Notes: a model not told the origin generated them from the sequence alone. A DNA stretch of 64,000 nt from Halobacteriovorax sp. HLS (GCF_004006665.1 NZ_QOCL01000013.1:62001-126000); one strand, 5' to 3'. Positions 46,145 to 55,710 are shown, counted from the stretch's first letter. Numbers and translations are program-made.

Positions 46145-49100
46145 GTGAAGAAAATCGTACAATATTTTGTAGATAATAGCTTTTTGGTTAATACGATAAG
46201 TTTGGCCATGGTTATCATTGGACTCATTTCAGTGACTTCAATGAAACGAGACCTGATTCCACAATTTGGAAATAAGCAGATTACAATCACTGCAAACCTA
46301 AGCGGCGCAAGTCCTTATCAAGTAGAACAATTTCTCACTATTCCCATAGAAGATTCTATTAATTCATTTGCTGGAATTGATCATATCTACTCATCATCAC
46401 AGTCTGGAAGAATGAGTATTAGTTTAAATGTAAAAGATTCTTATAAAGACATTGAAGACCTTTTCGAGAAAGTGAAGAGCTCTCTTTCTTCTATTTCACA
46501 TACTCTTCCTAGCGAAGTTGAAAATCTTGAAGTTATCAATAGAAAAATGACTACGTTTTGGTTTTCATCACTCGCTGCTCTAAATTATGATGATAATAAT
46601 AGAGTTCATCAAAATTGGATTAAAGAAACAAGTAAAGAACTTAGAAAAATCCCTGGTGTGGTTGAAGTAAACCACGGGGCACCACTACCAAATGTGTATA
46701 TAAAATTTGATGCTAAGAAATTAGCAAGATATCAGTTCGATATAAATGAACTGACACGTACTCTTATTAGAAGATTTGATTTTCTTCCTCTAGGGAGTAT
46801 TTCTAAAAATGGTAATACAGTAAACGTTGAAATTAACAATGACATCAACAGTGTTACAGAGTTAGAAGACCTCATTGTAAGAGGTAATTTGAGTGGAAAG
46901 ATCATTAGATTGAAAGACGTTGCCAGTGTAGAGTATAAGATTCACGAAAGTGATACTATGAGTTTTACAAATGGTGCTCCTTCGAGAGGAATTGTTCTTT
47001 TTAAAGATCTTGATACAGATATTATTGAAATGAAACAATCTTTAGAAAAGAAGTTAGAGAAGTTAAAAAGTACAACTCCTGAAGGGATAGAACTTATTGT
47101 CACAGGTGACGGTCCTGCCTTTATAGAGAGACAATTAAATGTTTTAAATATAAATGGTCTAATGGGTGCTGGTTTAGTTGTTTTTATTCTCTTTGCTTTC
47201 TTTGGCCTTAAAGCATCTCTTATGACGAGTTTTGGTCTCCCTCTGGCCTACCTTGCGACTTTCACAGTACTGATGGCCTTAGATATAAAAATTGATCTTA
47301 TCTCTGTTGCTGGGATGTTGCTCATTGTTGGAATCCTTGTTGATGATGCCATCATTGTTTCCGAATTATATGTACAAAACCTTGAAAAAGGATTTTCTCC
47401 AAGAGAGTCTGCTATTAAAGCGGCCACTGATACAATGATTCCAATCACAGGAACAGTATTAACAACGGTAATAGCTTTTGCTCCCATTCTTATTACAGAG
47501 TCTGGTTTGTCGGCCTTTTTAAGAGCTATTCCGTGGGTCGTTATAGCAGCATTATCAATGAGTTTATTTGAGTGTTTCTTTCTGTTACCAAATCATCTCT
47601 CTCACTTTGTTAAAACACCTCCAAAACATAACGAGTCCAGTGTGTTTAATAGGCTCTCAAGAGGTTACGGATTTCTATTAAGTAAGTGTTTAAAGTGGAG
47701 GTATCCAGTTCTAGTCGGAATGGTTGCTCTACTTGTTGGAACATTTATTCTTAATAAGGAGAAGGTTCCGTTTAAGGCAAATTTAAATATTGGAAGTGAA
47801 ACTATTAAAATAGACTTCTTATTGAAAGCATCAAATGACCTTGAAAACACAAGACAAAAAGTTCAGCCTATTTGGGATCTCCTAAATACTGTTGATAAAT
47901 CTAAGTACACTTACATGACTTCTGATTTAGGTCGAAACTGGTACAATGGCGAGAGAAAGGAAGGGTATAAATACGGTGGATTTAATATTCGTTTTTCGCA
48001 AACCCATCCAAATATTGATAAAGATAGAGAATTTATTCTCTCTTTTTTAGAAAAGAAGCTTGAATTATTAAAGACTGATGACTTTGAAATTCTCTCAATT
48101 AAGAAAGTCAAAGATGGTCATGATGATAAGAAAGAAAATACTTTTAAATTAAGTGCTTTTATAGAAGGGCAACATAGAGACGAATTTATTATAGAGCAAG
48201 TGAAGCAGGTCTTTTCTAGTGTAAAAGGTGTTAAGGATGTCTACATTGACCCTGATTTAATTTCTGATACTTGGATGTTTGAGCCAAATAAGGTTCTATT
48301 GCACTCTTATGGTCTTAGCCCAATCGATCTAAGCTCTAATATTCAAGGATATATTAGAAAGAGTAAAATTAAAGAATTCAGAAATAATGGATCCATTGTT
48401 AATGTATATGGTTACTTTAAAGATGGTAAGGATCTAAACTTTGAAGACTTATCTAAATTAACTATTAATGTTGATAATGGGAAATCTATTGCTCTTGGGA
48501 AACTTGGTAGTTGGAAAAAAATTAAATCGCTAAAGACGATTTCCCATACAGACCTTAAGAAATCGTTAAACTTTGATATTAGTTATGATGAATCGATTCT
48601 TAAAAAAGAAAAGATAGGTGAAATCTTAAAAGAACAATTTCCAATCATTAAAAAGAAAGTTCCTGGTCTAAAATTTAAGCTTGAAGATGGTGATGAACAA
48701 GAGGCAAAGAACTCTAAAGCAATCTTTAAAATGATGATTTCATGTATTTTCTTAATCCTCTTTGTTCTTGCATTGATTCTTAGATCATTCTCGCAACCTC
48801 TAATGATTGGAATGGCAATACCTTTTGGTATGATTGGTGTTATCTGGGCCTTCTATTTTCATGGGCAGTCCATTGATATCATGGCCATGGTCGGGATTAT
48901 GGGAATGGCCGGAGTGGTTGTGAATGACTCACTTATTATGGTTGATACCATAAATAAGAAGAAGGCCAAGATATGGCATTTAACGAGAGAAGACATTCAC
49001 TCGGGTGCTGTGAGTAGATTAAGAGCAATTATTATTACATCAATAACTACATTGGGTGGTGTTTTCCCAATGGCCTACGGAATAGGAGGAGACTCTGGAT

Positions 49101-49354
49101 TTACTAAGTCTCTCGCTCTTTCTATGGGCTGGGGGCTTCTCTTTGCGACTGCTTTAACTCTGTTAGTTTTACCAACTCTTTTAGAAGTTCAACGTGATTT
49201 CTGGAGAGTTCTTAATAAAGTGCCTCTTTTTAAAAATAAGTTTTCTCCTCTCATTGAAACAATTGAAAAAGAGCAGATCGAAGATTCTACTGTTTCTATT
49301 GACGTCTTGATTGGTAATGAAAAATCGAATTCTAATGAACATACAATACAATAA
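46145..49354 (+). CDS. RND-family efflux transporter, inner-membrane pump
   Basis: A 1069-residue proton-driven RND pump with twelve predicted membrane helices in the usual 1+5+1+5 layout and two large periplasmic loops. TM4 keeps the proton-relay Asp pair (ILVDDAIIVSE). In TM10 the position of the AcrB lysine reads VVVNDSLIMVDTIN, a pattern known from a less-studied RND branch. The start is GTG at 46145, preceded by AGGGGGA. No periplasmic adaptor or TolC-like gene lies beside it, so partners must be encoded elsewhere, or it may move lipids or other envelope molecules. A strong terminator follows. Confidence 0.92.
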   Translation: MKKIVQYFVDNSFLVNTISLAMVIIGLISVTSMKRDLIPQFGNKQITITANLSGASPYQVEQFLTIPIEDSINSFAGIDHIYSSSQSGRMSISLNVKDSYKDIEDLFEKVKSSLSSISHTLPSEVENLEVINRKMTTFWFSSLAALNYDDNNRVHQNWIKETSKELRKIPGVVEVNHGAPLPNVYIKFDAKKLARYQFDINELTRTLIRRFDFLPLGSISKNGNTVNVEINNDINSVTELEDLIVRGNLSGKIIRLKDVASVEYKIHESDTMSFTNGAPSRGIVLFKDLDTDIIEMKQSLEKKLEKLKSTTPEGIELIVTGDGPAFIERQLNVLNINGLMGAGLVVFILFAFFGLKASLMTSFGLPLAYLATFTVLMALDIKIDLISVAGMLLIVGILVDDAIIVSELYVQNLEKGFSPRESAIKAATDTMIPITGTVLTTVIAFAPILITESGLSAFLRAIPWVVIAALSMSLFECFFLLPNHLSHFVKTPPKHNESSVFNRLSRGYGFLLSKCLKWRYPVLVGMVALLVGTFILNKEKVPFKANLNIGSETIKIDFLLKASNDLENTRQKVQPIWDLLNTVDKSKYTYMTSDLGRNWYNGERKEGYKYGGFNIRFSQTHPNIDKDREFILSFLEKKLELLKTDDFEILSIKKVKDGHDDKKENTFKLSAFIEGQHRDEFIIEQVKQVFSSVKGVKDVYIDPDLISDTWMFEPNKVLLHSYGLSPIDLSSNIQGYIRKSKIKEFRNNGSIVNVYGYFKDGKDLNFEDLSKLTINVDNGKSIALGKLGSWKKIKSLKTISHTDLKKSLNFDISYDESILKKEKIGEILKEQFPIIKKKVPGLKFKLEDGDEQEAKNSKAIFKMMISCIFLILFVLALILRSFSQPLMIGMAIPFGMIGVIWAFYFHGQSIDIMAMVGIMGMAGVVVNDSLIMVDTINKKKAKIWHLTREDIHSGAVSRLRAIIITSITTLGGVFPMAYGIGGDSGFTKSLALSMGWGLLFATALTLLVLPTLLEVQRDFWRVLNKVPLFKNKFSPLIETIEKEQIEDSTVSIDVLIGNEKSNSNEHTIQ

Positions 49355-49355
49355 A

Positions 49356-49385
49356 AAAAAGGCCCTAAATAATAGGGCCTTTTTA
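49356..49385. terminator. Strong terminator after the RND gene
   Basis: AAAAAGGCCCTA (49356-49367) pairs perfectly with TAGGGCCTTTTT (49373-49384) around AATAA. The A-run and T-run make it usable from both directions, serving the convergent gene that ends at 49418 as well. Confidence 0.9.
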
Positions 49386-49417
49386 TTCATCTCTTTAAGT
49401 TGGGTTTCTTAAAGATT

Positions 49418-49774
49418 TTAATTTGAATCACTATCTTGTGGTGCTTTCTCATCTTCTTTAGGTGCTTTAAACTTACTTGGAACTAATCCACCTTTTACTG
49501 AGTAAACAAATTCGATCTCTTCTGGGTAGTAGATCTCTCCATCTTTCATTTCTATAAAATCAGTCTTGATAACCTTTTCAGCTTGAATGATTCTATGGTT
49601 ACTTATTTGAAGATCTCCAGCTCTAAGTAGTTTTCCGTTAAATGTCTTAAATCCAGCTGCTTTAGTAGCTGCATTTACTTGAGAAACACTAATTTTCTCT
49701 ATTTTTGCAAAGGCCATATCCATTGTAACGAATAAAGCTGCTGTAACTAGTAGTAGTGTTCTTATCTTTTCCAT
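49418..49774 (-). CDS. Small secreted protein of unknown function
   Basis: The 118-residue product starts with a signal peptide (MEKIRTLLLVTAALFVTMDMAFA). The mature part is mixed in structure and ends in an acidic tail (KEDEKAPQDSDSN). I place the start at 49774 because AGGAGA lies 6 bases upstream; a longer frame to 49840 would put the signal in the middle. The segment GDLQISNHRIIQAEKV followed by EIYYPEEIEFV has no known family match that I can name. It is a single-gene unit. Confidence 0.7.
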   Translation of the reverse strand: MEKIRTLLLVTAALFVTMDMAFAKIEKISVSQVNAATKAAGFKTFNGKLLRAGDLQISNHRIIQAEKVIKTDFIEMKDGEIYYPEEIEFVYSVKGGLVPSKFKAPKEDEKAPQDSDSN

Positions 49775-50081
49775 AGCGTTCTCCTGCGGTCTCACTCTTT
49801 GAGATTTCCACGCGAATATCCTTTTCGCTATTTCAGTCAAATCCTTATGACCTTGTTTGGTTTACTATATACATGAGTCGTGCCAAGTTTTTACTTACCT
49901 AAGTAGCTAATTTATCGTATTTGAGCTAGTAGCACTGTGATCTGGGGCCAATATAACACTGCGTTAATATCCTTTTTGCCACCATCTATCTGTTGAGGAA
50001 GATGTAATATTTTCAAAATTTGTGCGCGGCGCGTCTTTTTGGTGTATTTTTGCGTCTCTTATAGAATTTAAGGAGATTTTT

Positions 50082-50669
50082 ATGAATAAGCTATCTTTAA
50101 TAGCACTTTCTCTGTTTTCAATATCATTTTCTTACGCACTAGAAACCGTAAAGGTTTTCGATGGTACAGAAAGGACATGTGAAAGTGAGAAGGACATTTT
50201 TCTAAATAGAAATGGTGCTTATAGAGCTAAAGCATTAAAGAGTGAGATGAATGATCAGCAGGTTGAGCTGACTGTTAAATTTGAGTTTTTAACTTGTGCT
50301 AAAACAGATGAAGGGTACAAATTTGTTCAAATCGATCCATACTCGAATACAGAATATAAAATTCATGCCCTTGATGGAGAAATCCAGACTGTTAATGTTC
50401 TGCCAATAAATGGTTACTTAAAAGCATATCAAGATGGTGTTTTTAAACTAATCGATAGAAAAGAACTTGCCTTTAAAGCAGTTCAAAATCATGTGGTTCA
50501 GATAGATTTAAAAGATCTAAAACAAAAACCAAGTATTGATTTGGCCGTTAGTAAAGAAGTGATACTAGACTCAGTAGATACTCAAATTATAGATACAATT
50601 AGATATGGTGCATTTAGAGTTCACTTTGATGTGAAAGAAACTGGTGCATCTTTAAAGGAAGTTAAATAA
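50082..50669 (+). CDS. Secreted protein of unknown function
   Basis: The 195-residue product has a signal peptide (MNKLSLIALSLFSISFSYA) and a beta-rich mature part with two cysteines (about 32 and 72). The start at 50082 is fixed by AAGGAGA 5-6 bases upstream; the frame is open to 50022 but without a ribosome site. The next gene begins on the last base of its stop codon (TAATG), so the two are coupled. No family was recognised. Confidence 0.7.
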   Translation: MNKLSLIALSLFSISFSYALETVKVFDGTERTCESEKDIFLNRNGAYRAKALKSEMNDQQVELTVKFEFLTCAKTDEGYKFVQIDPYSNTEYKIHALDGEIQTVNVLPINGYLKAYQDGVFKLIDRKELAFKAVQNHVVQIDLKDLKQKPSIDLAVSKEVILDSVDTQIIDTIRYGAFRVHFDVKETGASLKEVK

Positions 50670-50980
50670 TGAAAATACTATCAATCGCACTATGTACAAT
50701 TTTAATGCTCTTTAGTTTCAATTCTTCTTCATGCGAAAGTGTTGACGACACTTTGATGAAGTATGATGTAGGGCTTGTTTCTCATCTTGACGTCCTAGAG
50801 GCCGTGCAATGTAATTTTAAAAAATTCCATGTCTCTAATGGGGTTTGTGGAACGCGTGTTGGAATCAAAGAAGATGTCGTTTCTTTTAGACTTAAGCAAT
50901 ATGATGTTGGTTTGATAACTAAGGCCGAAGTTGAAAAAGCAAAAGATGATTTAAAAAGAGAAATTCAGAAATGTAATTAA
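50669..50980 (+). CDS. Small secreted protein with an internal duplicated motif
   Basis: The 103 residues begin with a signal peptide (MKILSIALCTILMLFSFNSSS). The mature part has an internal repeat: LMKYDVGLVSHLDVLEAVQC near 30 and RLKQYDVGLITKAEVEKAKDD near 76, so two copies of a roughly 17-residue helix-type unit (KYDVGLV/I-x-x-x-E/DV-x-x-A) flank a central Cys pair. The repeat resembles the hinge of TolC-like or coiled-coil hairpins only loosely. Coupled to the preceding secreted-protein gene. Function unknown. Confidence 0.65.
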   Translation: MKILSIALCTILMLFSFNSSSCESVDDTLMKYDVGLVSHLDVLEAVQCNFKKFHVSNGVCGTRVGIKEDVVSFRLKQYDVGLITKAEVEKAKDDLKREIQKCN

Positions 50981-50986
50981 AAAAAA

Positions 50987-51013
50987 AGGCCTCTTAACGA
51001 GGCCATTTTTTTT
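50987..51013. terminator. Bidirectional terminator between convergent genes
   Basis: GGCCTC (50988-50993) pairs with GAGGCC (50999-51004) around TTAAC. There is an A-run on the left and a run of eight T (51006-51013) on the right, so it can end both the secreted-protein pair and the phosphonate transporter operon. Confidence 0.85.
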
Positions 51014-52088
51014 ATTTAATTGCTTCTCTAATTTTCGAAGAAAGGTAATCCATAATCCAAACAATAGCAGCAATGATGATCACTAGAAGACCAACTTCAT
51101 TCCACTTTGCTAGACCTTGATACTGCATAAGCATAGTACCAATACCACCTCCACCAACTAGACCAATCACTGTCGCCATACGAACATTGATATCCCATCT
51201 ATAGATAGTGAATGAAAGGTAAGGAAGAACGATCTGAGGAACAACTCCATACCAAATTACTTGGATAGGGTGAGCTCCTGTGGCTGTCATAGCTTCAATC
51301 GGACCATTGGAGATATTCTCGATTTGCTCTGAGTAAAGTTTTGATAGTGAAGAGATTGAATGTAGACTTAATGCAAGCATACCTGCAAATGGTCCAATTC
51401 CAACCCATACTGAAAAGATAATCGCCCAAACAAGTGGCTCGATTGATCTAGAAACGTTTAAGAAGAATCTTACGACACTGTATATCGCTAAAGTAAACTT
51501 TGAATTCTTCATTAAGTTTCTTGCAGCAAAGAAAGCGAGTAAGAAAGCTACTGGCAGAGCAACTGCTGTTGCGATAAATGCCATGTAAATTGTTTCAACT
51601 GCTGCAAATAATGCATCTTCAATTATTGCGAAGTTAGGTCTAAATAGGGCCGTAAAAATTCTTCTTGCTCCATGTAGACCACTTTCAGAAAGAAACTCTC
51701 TGATACTTACTTGAGAGATATGTAGTCCTGAAATGAAAGTTACAATTAGGATCACATATCCAAGCATTGTAAATGGCTCAGATAGAACTGTTTTTTCTGG
51801 ATTAGTTTCGTAAAGACCTTGAGTTGCTTTACCAATTGATAATCTTGTAAAAGTCAGGGCCGCTGCTACTACGGCACCAATTCCTATCGCAAGAAGTGGT
51901 TGATCCCAAGAAAATTGAGCATATCTATCTCCAATAATCAGCTTCTCGTAAACAATTTTCCAAGAAGTAAGTATTAGATAAGACCATAGAAAGAAATCTA
52001 TAGCATATGCAATAACTTGCTTTTTAACTTTTTTTAGGGCCTTGCCCTTATTTTCACCAGGTAGTGCTTCATGTGTTGTTGTATTCAT
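51012..52088 (-). CDS. phnE: Phosphonate-type ABC transporter permease
   Basis: The 358-residue membrane protein forms the channel for phosphonate (or phosphite/phosphate-ester) import. The BPD-transporter domain occupies about 165-355, with the EAA loop AMTATGAHPIQVIWYGVVPQIVLPYL and VGLVGGGGIGTMLMQYQGLAKW typical of PhnE. The N-terminal 150 residues add two or three membrane helices not found in the common 260-residue PhnE. It is the third gene of a phnD-phnC-phnE operon, 11 bases after phnC. Confidence 0.9.
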   Translation of the reverse strand: MNTTTHEALPGENKGKALKKVKKQVIAYAIDFFLWSYLILTSWKIVYEKLIIGDRYAQFSWDQPLLAIGIGAVVAAALTFTRLSIGKATQGLYETNPEKTVLSEPFTMLGYVILIVTFISGLHISQVSIREFLSESGLHGARRIFTALFRPNFAIIEDALFAAVETIYMAFIATAVALPVAFLLAFFAARNLMKNSKFTLAIYSVVRFFLNVSRSIEPLVWAIIFSVWVGIGPFAGMLALSLHSISSLSKLYSEQIENISNGPIEAMTATGAHPIQVIWYGVVPQIVLPYLSFTIYRWDINVRMATVIGLVGGGGIGTMLMQYQGLAKWNEVGLLVIIIAAIVWIMDYLSSKIREAIK

Positions 52089-52099
52089 AATTCCCTCAA

Positions 52100-52858
52100 C
52101 TAATCGATTGTCACTTCTACAGCTTCTTCACCATAGATTGTTTTAAACCAATCCTCATCAATATCCAAAGGCATACCTTCGTAAATTAGTTTTCCACCTT
52201 TAAGAGCGATAACTCTAGAAGCGTACTGTCTAACTAGTGATAAGAAGTGGAGGTTACAGATTACTGTTACACCCAGTTCATCATTAACTTTTTTCAGATA
52301 CTGCATAACTGAATGTGAAGTCGCAGGGTCAAGTGAAGCAACAGGCTCATCCGCAAGTAAAACTTTTGGGTTTTGCATTAGCGCTCTAGCAATAGCAACT
52401 CTTTGTTGCTGACCACCTGAAAGATTATCAGCTCTTTGGTTTTCTTTACCAGAAAGTCCAACAATCTTAATGAAGTTCTTCGCTTTTTCTTTATCTTCTT
52501 CAGAGTAGATTCCAAATATAGAATTTAGAATACCAGTTCTTGAAAGAGATCCTGAAAGAACATTTGTAAGAACAGTTTTTCTTGGGATTAGATTAAAGTG
52601 TTGGAAAATCATTCCAATCTTAGATCTAAGAGTTCTAAGTGGCTGTCCTTTTATGTAAGTAATATCTTGACCTTCAAAGTTGATCGATCCGTGGCTTGGT
52701 TCATGTAGTCTATTTAGACATCTAAGTAGAGTAGATTTACCAGAACCAGAAAGCCCGATAACAACTAGAAATTCACCCTCTTTTACATCAAATGAAACAC
52801 CCTTAAGCGCGTGTGTTCCATTTGGGTATTTCTTGTGTAAGTCTTTAACTGTAAGCAT
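52100..52858 (-). CDS. phnC: Phosphonate-type ABC transporter ATP-binding protein
   Basis: A 252-residue ABC ATPase with Walker A GLSGSGKST (35-43), Q-loop IGMIFQHFNLIPRKTVLTNVLSG typical of PhnC, signature LSGGQQQRVAIARAL, Walker B VLLADEPVASLDP and the switch His in ICNLHFLSL. It powers the PhnE permease. It lies between phnD (20 bases) and phnE. No C-P lyase, phosphonatase or phosphite dehydrogenase gene is near, so the imported compound is uncertain. Confidence 0.93.
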   Translation of the reverse strand: MLTVKDLHKKYPNGTHALKGVSFDVKEGEFLVVIGLSGSGKSTLLRCLNRLHEPSHGSINFEGQDITYIKGQPLRTLRSKIGMIFQHFNLIPRKTVLTNVLSGSLSRTGILNSIFGIYSEEDKEKAKNFIKIVGLSGKENQRADNLSGGQQQRVAIARALMQNPKVLLADEPVASLDPATSHSVMQYLKKVNDELGVTVICNLHFLSLVRQYASRVIALKGGKLIYEGMPLDIDEDWFKTIYGEEAVEVTID

Positions 52859-52878
52859 TTTTTATCACCCGTTAGTAA

Positions 52879-53805
52879 TTATTTAAGGTTTTCTTCAATA
52901 TTAATTCCAACAGACTTGATCATTGTTCTAAGTCCATCGTAATCACTGTCAGTTGTATCAACGATACCTTCAACACTGTAGATATTTTTAAATGACTGCT
53001 TACCTTCTTCAGTAGAAAGGTACTTCTTTACAGCAGCAATAAACTTATTAGTGATAGCAGCATCTAAATCTTTTCTAAAAACAAATGGATCATTTGGAAT
53101 TTTTTCAGTTATTTCAATGATCTTTACTTTATCTTCTACGTCTGGAAATTGAGTCTTAACTCTAGATCTTGCATCTCTAATTTTGATAATTTCACCAGCA
53201 TCATTTAACTTAGGTGCAGAGTAGTAAGTTGCTCCTGCATCAACTTGCTTTTGGTAAACCATAGTAACAACATTGTCGTGCTTGATTCCAAAAGTCTTAT
53301 TAGAAACTTCTACATTATTATCTTTAAGAATTTTAAGTGGAAACATATATCCTGAAGTTGAAGATGGATCAGTGAAAGCAAATTTCTTTCCTTGAATATC
53401 TTTAACTGAATTAATTCCTGAATCAACGTGAGCAATAATTTGACCTTGGTAGTAGTCATGACCGTAACGAAGAACTCTTAGTTTTGCAGTTGCTCCGTAC
53501 TTACTATTAGCTAGTAGGTAACCAAATGAGTTCATCACTCCAATATCAGCTCTCTTAGATCCGAAGGCCTCAACTACTGCGATGTAGTTTGTTGGAATTC
53601 CTGTCTTGAAGAATAGTCCTGTTTCTTTTTCAAGAAACTTGATGAAGTCTTGAGAGTTAGATGCAATCGTGTCGGCATCAACTGAAGGCGTAAAGTACAA
53701 CTTAACAGGGTTGTTAGTCGTTCCAAGCTTGTCTTCGTTTTGGCAGCTGACAAAAAGTGTGGCCAACATAGCAAGAAGAAGTGTTGTTTTCTTCATCATG
53801 AACAT
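52879..53805 (-). CDS. phnD: Phosphonate-type ABC transporter substrate-binding lipoprotein
   Basis: The 308-residue PhnD/SsuA-type binding protein has a lipoprotein signal with LFVSC as lipobox, so it is anchored rather than free. Family blocks include VKLYFTPSVDADTIASNSQDF, the AYFGP-like site replaced by IGVMNSFGYLLA, and FTDPSSTSGYMFPLKILKD, the anion-binding loop shared by PhnD proteins, then VDAGATYYSAPKL. It is first in the operon, with AGGAGA before the ATG. Ligand unknown; the binding-loop residues fit a phosphonate or phosphite. Confidence 0.9.
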   Translation of the reverse strand: MFMMKKTTLLLAMLATLFVSCQNEDKLGTTNNPVKLYFTPSVDADTIASNSQDFIKFLEKETGLFFKTGIPTNYIAVVEAFGSKRADIGVMNSFGYLLANSKYGATAKLRVLRYGHDYYQGQIIAHVDSGINSVKDIQGKKFAFTDPSSTSGYMFPLKILKDNNVEVSNKTFGIKHDNVVTMVYQKQVDAGATYYSAPKLNDAGEIIKIRDARSRVKTQFPDVEDKVKIIEITEKIPNDPFVFRKDLDAAITNKFIAAVKKYLSTEEGKQSFKNIYSVEGIVDTTDSDYDGLRTMIKSVGINIEENLK

Positions 53806-54093
53806 GTGTGTCTCCTAGTTTTATAAAAAACTCAATAAGTTATAGAATTTTGTGTTAGGCCTATTTACCATAGCGAACTTAGGAATGTCAGTTAGGATTT
53901 CCTAAAAAAGGCCATAAAATGAAAGAAAATGTAATATTTTCTATAAGAATCTCTTTTATGATGCACCGCTTTCGTTGGGTATTTCACAAATAGGGAATTT
54001 TCTACCTGTCATCTTCACAAACTCTTTCTCTCTAATCCAACTAATTTACTTTGACGATAGAAAACTATCATTCAACTTTTCGAAGGAAAATCT

Positions 54094-55710
54094 ATGACAC
54101 AACTTTTGTGGCTGGTTAGTTTTATATTGTTACAAAGTACATTTGCTCAAAATGACATTAAAATTGATCAAATCTCTAACTTCCATACTAAAGCACAATG
54201 GAAAATATCTAATAAGGATCTAAAAATCTCTAAAAGTAGCGCTCAAGGACCGATGGTCTTTAGTGATATTAAACTAGAGGGCTGGAGCCTAACCAAAACT
54301 GTAGGTAGTCCCTCTGTGCCGTTTAAGTCTATTCTATTAGAAGGAATTCCAACAGACTTTAATGTTGAAGTTAATGCAGTAAAGGTTTTCAATATTAATG
54401 ATGTGGCCCCAGTTCCAGCTCAGCAAATGCCTTGTCGATGCGATATTATTCCATGGAAATTTAATGTAGATTTTGATGAAAAATCTTATAACTCTAAAAG
54501 CCGTGAGCATATCTTTGTAGAGTATATGGGGAAATTTCGCGGAAAAGATATATCTAGAGTTCGCTTTTCGCCTGTGGCCTATAATCATAAATCTGGGATG
54601 AGATTTATCAGTGAAGGATCAGTTGAGATTAAATCGAATCAGAAAATCAATGTTGCTAGCATGAGTGCTGAAGACAGGAGATTAGTGATCTTTACTGCAG
54701 ATAAGTTTAAAAGTTCACTGGATAGACTCGTAGATTACAGAACTGCTGAAGGGTATGAAGTTAAAGTCATTACTTTAAGTGAAATAGGACAGAGCTTTGA
54801 AGAGGTTAGAGCTTATATAAAAGATCTTTATAAGAAACAGTCTTTTTCATACTCAATGATTATTGGGCATGAAGAAATATTTCCAACTGAGTATGTATCG
54901 ACTCGTTTTGATGAAAATACGCCAAGTGATATGAACTACTATACTTTAGATGGAGATACTGATGGGCAAAGGGATGTCATTCCAGACATTCTTTATTCTA
55001 GAATATCTGTAGATACAATAGATGAGCTCAATCGTTTTATTGATAAGTCTTTAGAGTTTGAAGCGCGTAGTTGGAAAGACGGATTAGGTAAGAATATGAT
55101 GATTGCGATAGCTTCGGATGAGGGAAGTGCTCCAAGTGATGTTGAATATGTAAGACAGATGCAAAATCCTCTTAAAAAGAAGTTTAATTGGAAATCTAGA
55201 GAGTTCTTCCAGGCAAATTCAGACTCGATTCCTAGTAATGTTCAAGATAGAATTTCTGACGGCTCCATTTGGCTAAACTATATTGGTCATGGTTCAGGTT
55301 ACGCATGGCCTTCATTATTTGGAGAAGATTTTAGCACTGCTCATATAAACTCTCTTAGAGCAAATGGTGTAAAACCAATAATTATAGATGTTGCCTGTCA
55401 AAATGGAAGGTTTAGTAATGAAGCACGAATGGGTGAGAGCTTTATTCGAGCAACGGATGGTAGGTCTCCTGCTGGTGCTGTGGCCTACTATGGCGGTAGT
55501 GTTGATATAAGTTGGGACCCTCCTGCTGTTATGGCCATTGGCGCGGGAGTTGCGTTAAGTGAGAATAATAATAGGCGCTTAATTGACGTATTATGGGCTG
55601 GGCAGCGCTATCTACTTGAAAATTATGATGATAGGCAAGGGGCCTTAGAAAACTTTGTTTGGTATCACCTACAAGGTGACCCACTATTAAATTTAAATAA
55701 TCTACAGTAA
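54094..55710 (+). CDS. Gingipain-like secreted cysteine protease (peptidase family C25)
   Basis: The 538-residue product has a signal peptide (MTQLLWLVSFILLQSTFA). Residues about 25-190 correspond to the C25 propeptide-type region (SPSVPFKSILLEGIP, VRFSPVAYNHKSG). The catalytic domain has LVIFTADKFKSSLDRLVDYRTAEGY (opening strand), IIGHEEIFPTEY, DILYSRISVDT, then His399 in YIGHGSGYAWP and Cys435 in DVACQNGRF, the catalytic pair of C25. The C-terminus ends soon after GDPLLNL without the type IX secretion domain found in gingipains. A secreted protease fits a prey-digesting or polymer-feeding lifestyle. Confidence 0.88.
   Translation: MTQLLWLVSFILLQSTFAQNDIKIDQISNFHTKAQWKISNKDLKISKSSAQGPMVFSDIKLEGWSLTKTVGSPSVPFKSILLEGIPTDFNVEVNAVKVFNINDVAPVPAQQMPCRCDIIPWKFNVDFDEKSYNSKSREHIFVEYMGKFRGKDISRVRFSPVAYNHKSGMRFISEGSVEIKSNQKINVASMSAEDRRLVIFTADKFKSSLDRLVDYRTAEGYEVKVITLSEIGQSFEEVRAYIKDLYKKQSFSYSMIIGHEEIFPTEYVSTRFDENTPSDMNYYTLDGDTDGQRDVIPDILYSRISVDTIDELNRFIDKSLEFEARSWKDGLGKNMMIAIASDEGSAPSDVEYVRQMQNPLKKKFNWKSREFFQANSDSIPSNVQDRISDGSIWLNYIGHGSGYAWPSLFGEDFSTAHINSLRANGVKPIIIDVACQNGRFSNEARMGESFIRATDGRSPAGAVAYYGGSVDISWDPPAVMAIGAGVALSENNNRRLIDVLWAGQRYLLENYDDRQGALENFVWYHLQGDPLLNLNNLQ

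Noticed and set aside
54006-54012. CTGTCAT as half of a Pho box near the phn operon
   Set aside because: The second half-site is absent, and the site lies close to the protease gene rather than the phn start; a similar CCTGTCATCT occurs at about 6390 without phosphate genes.
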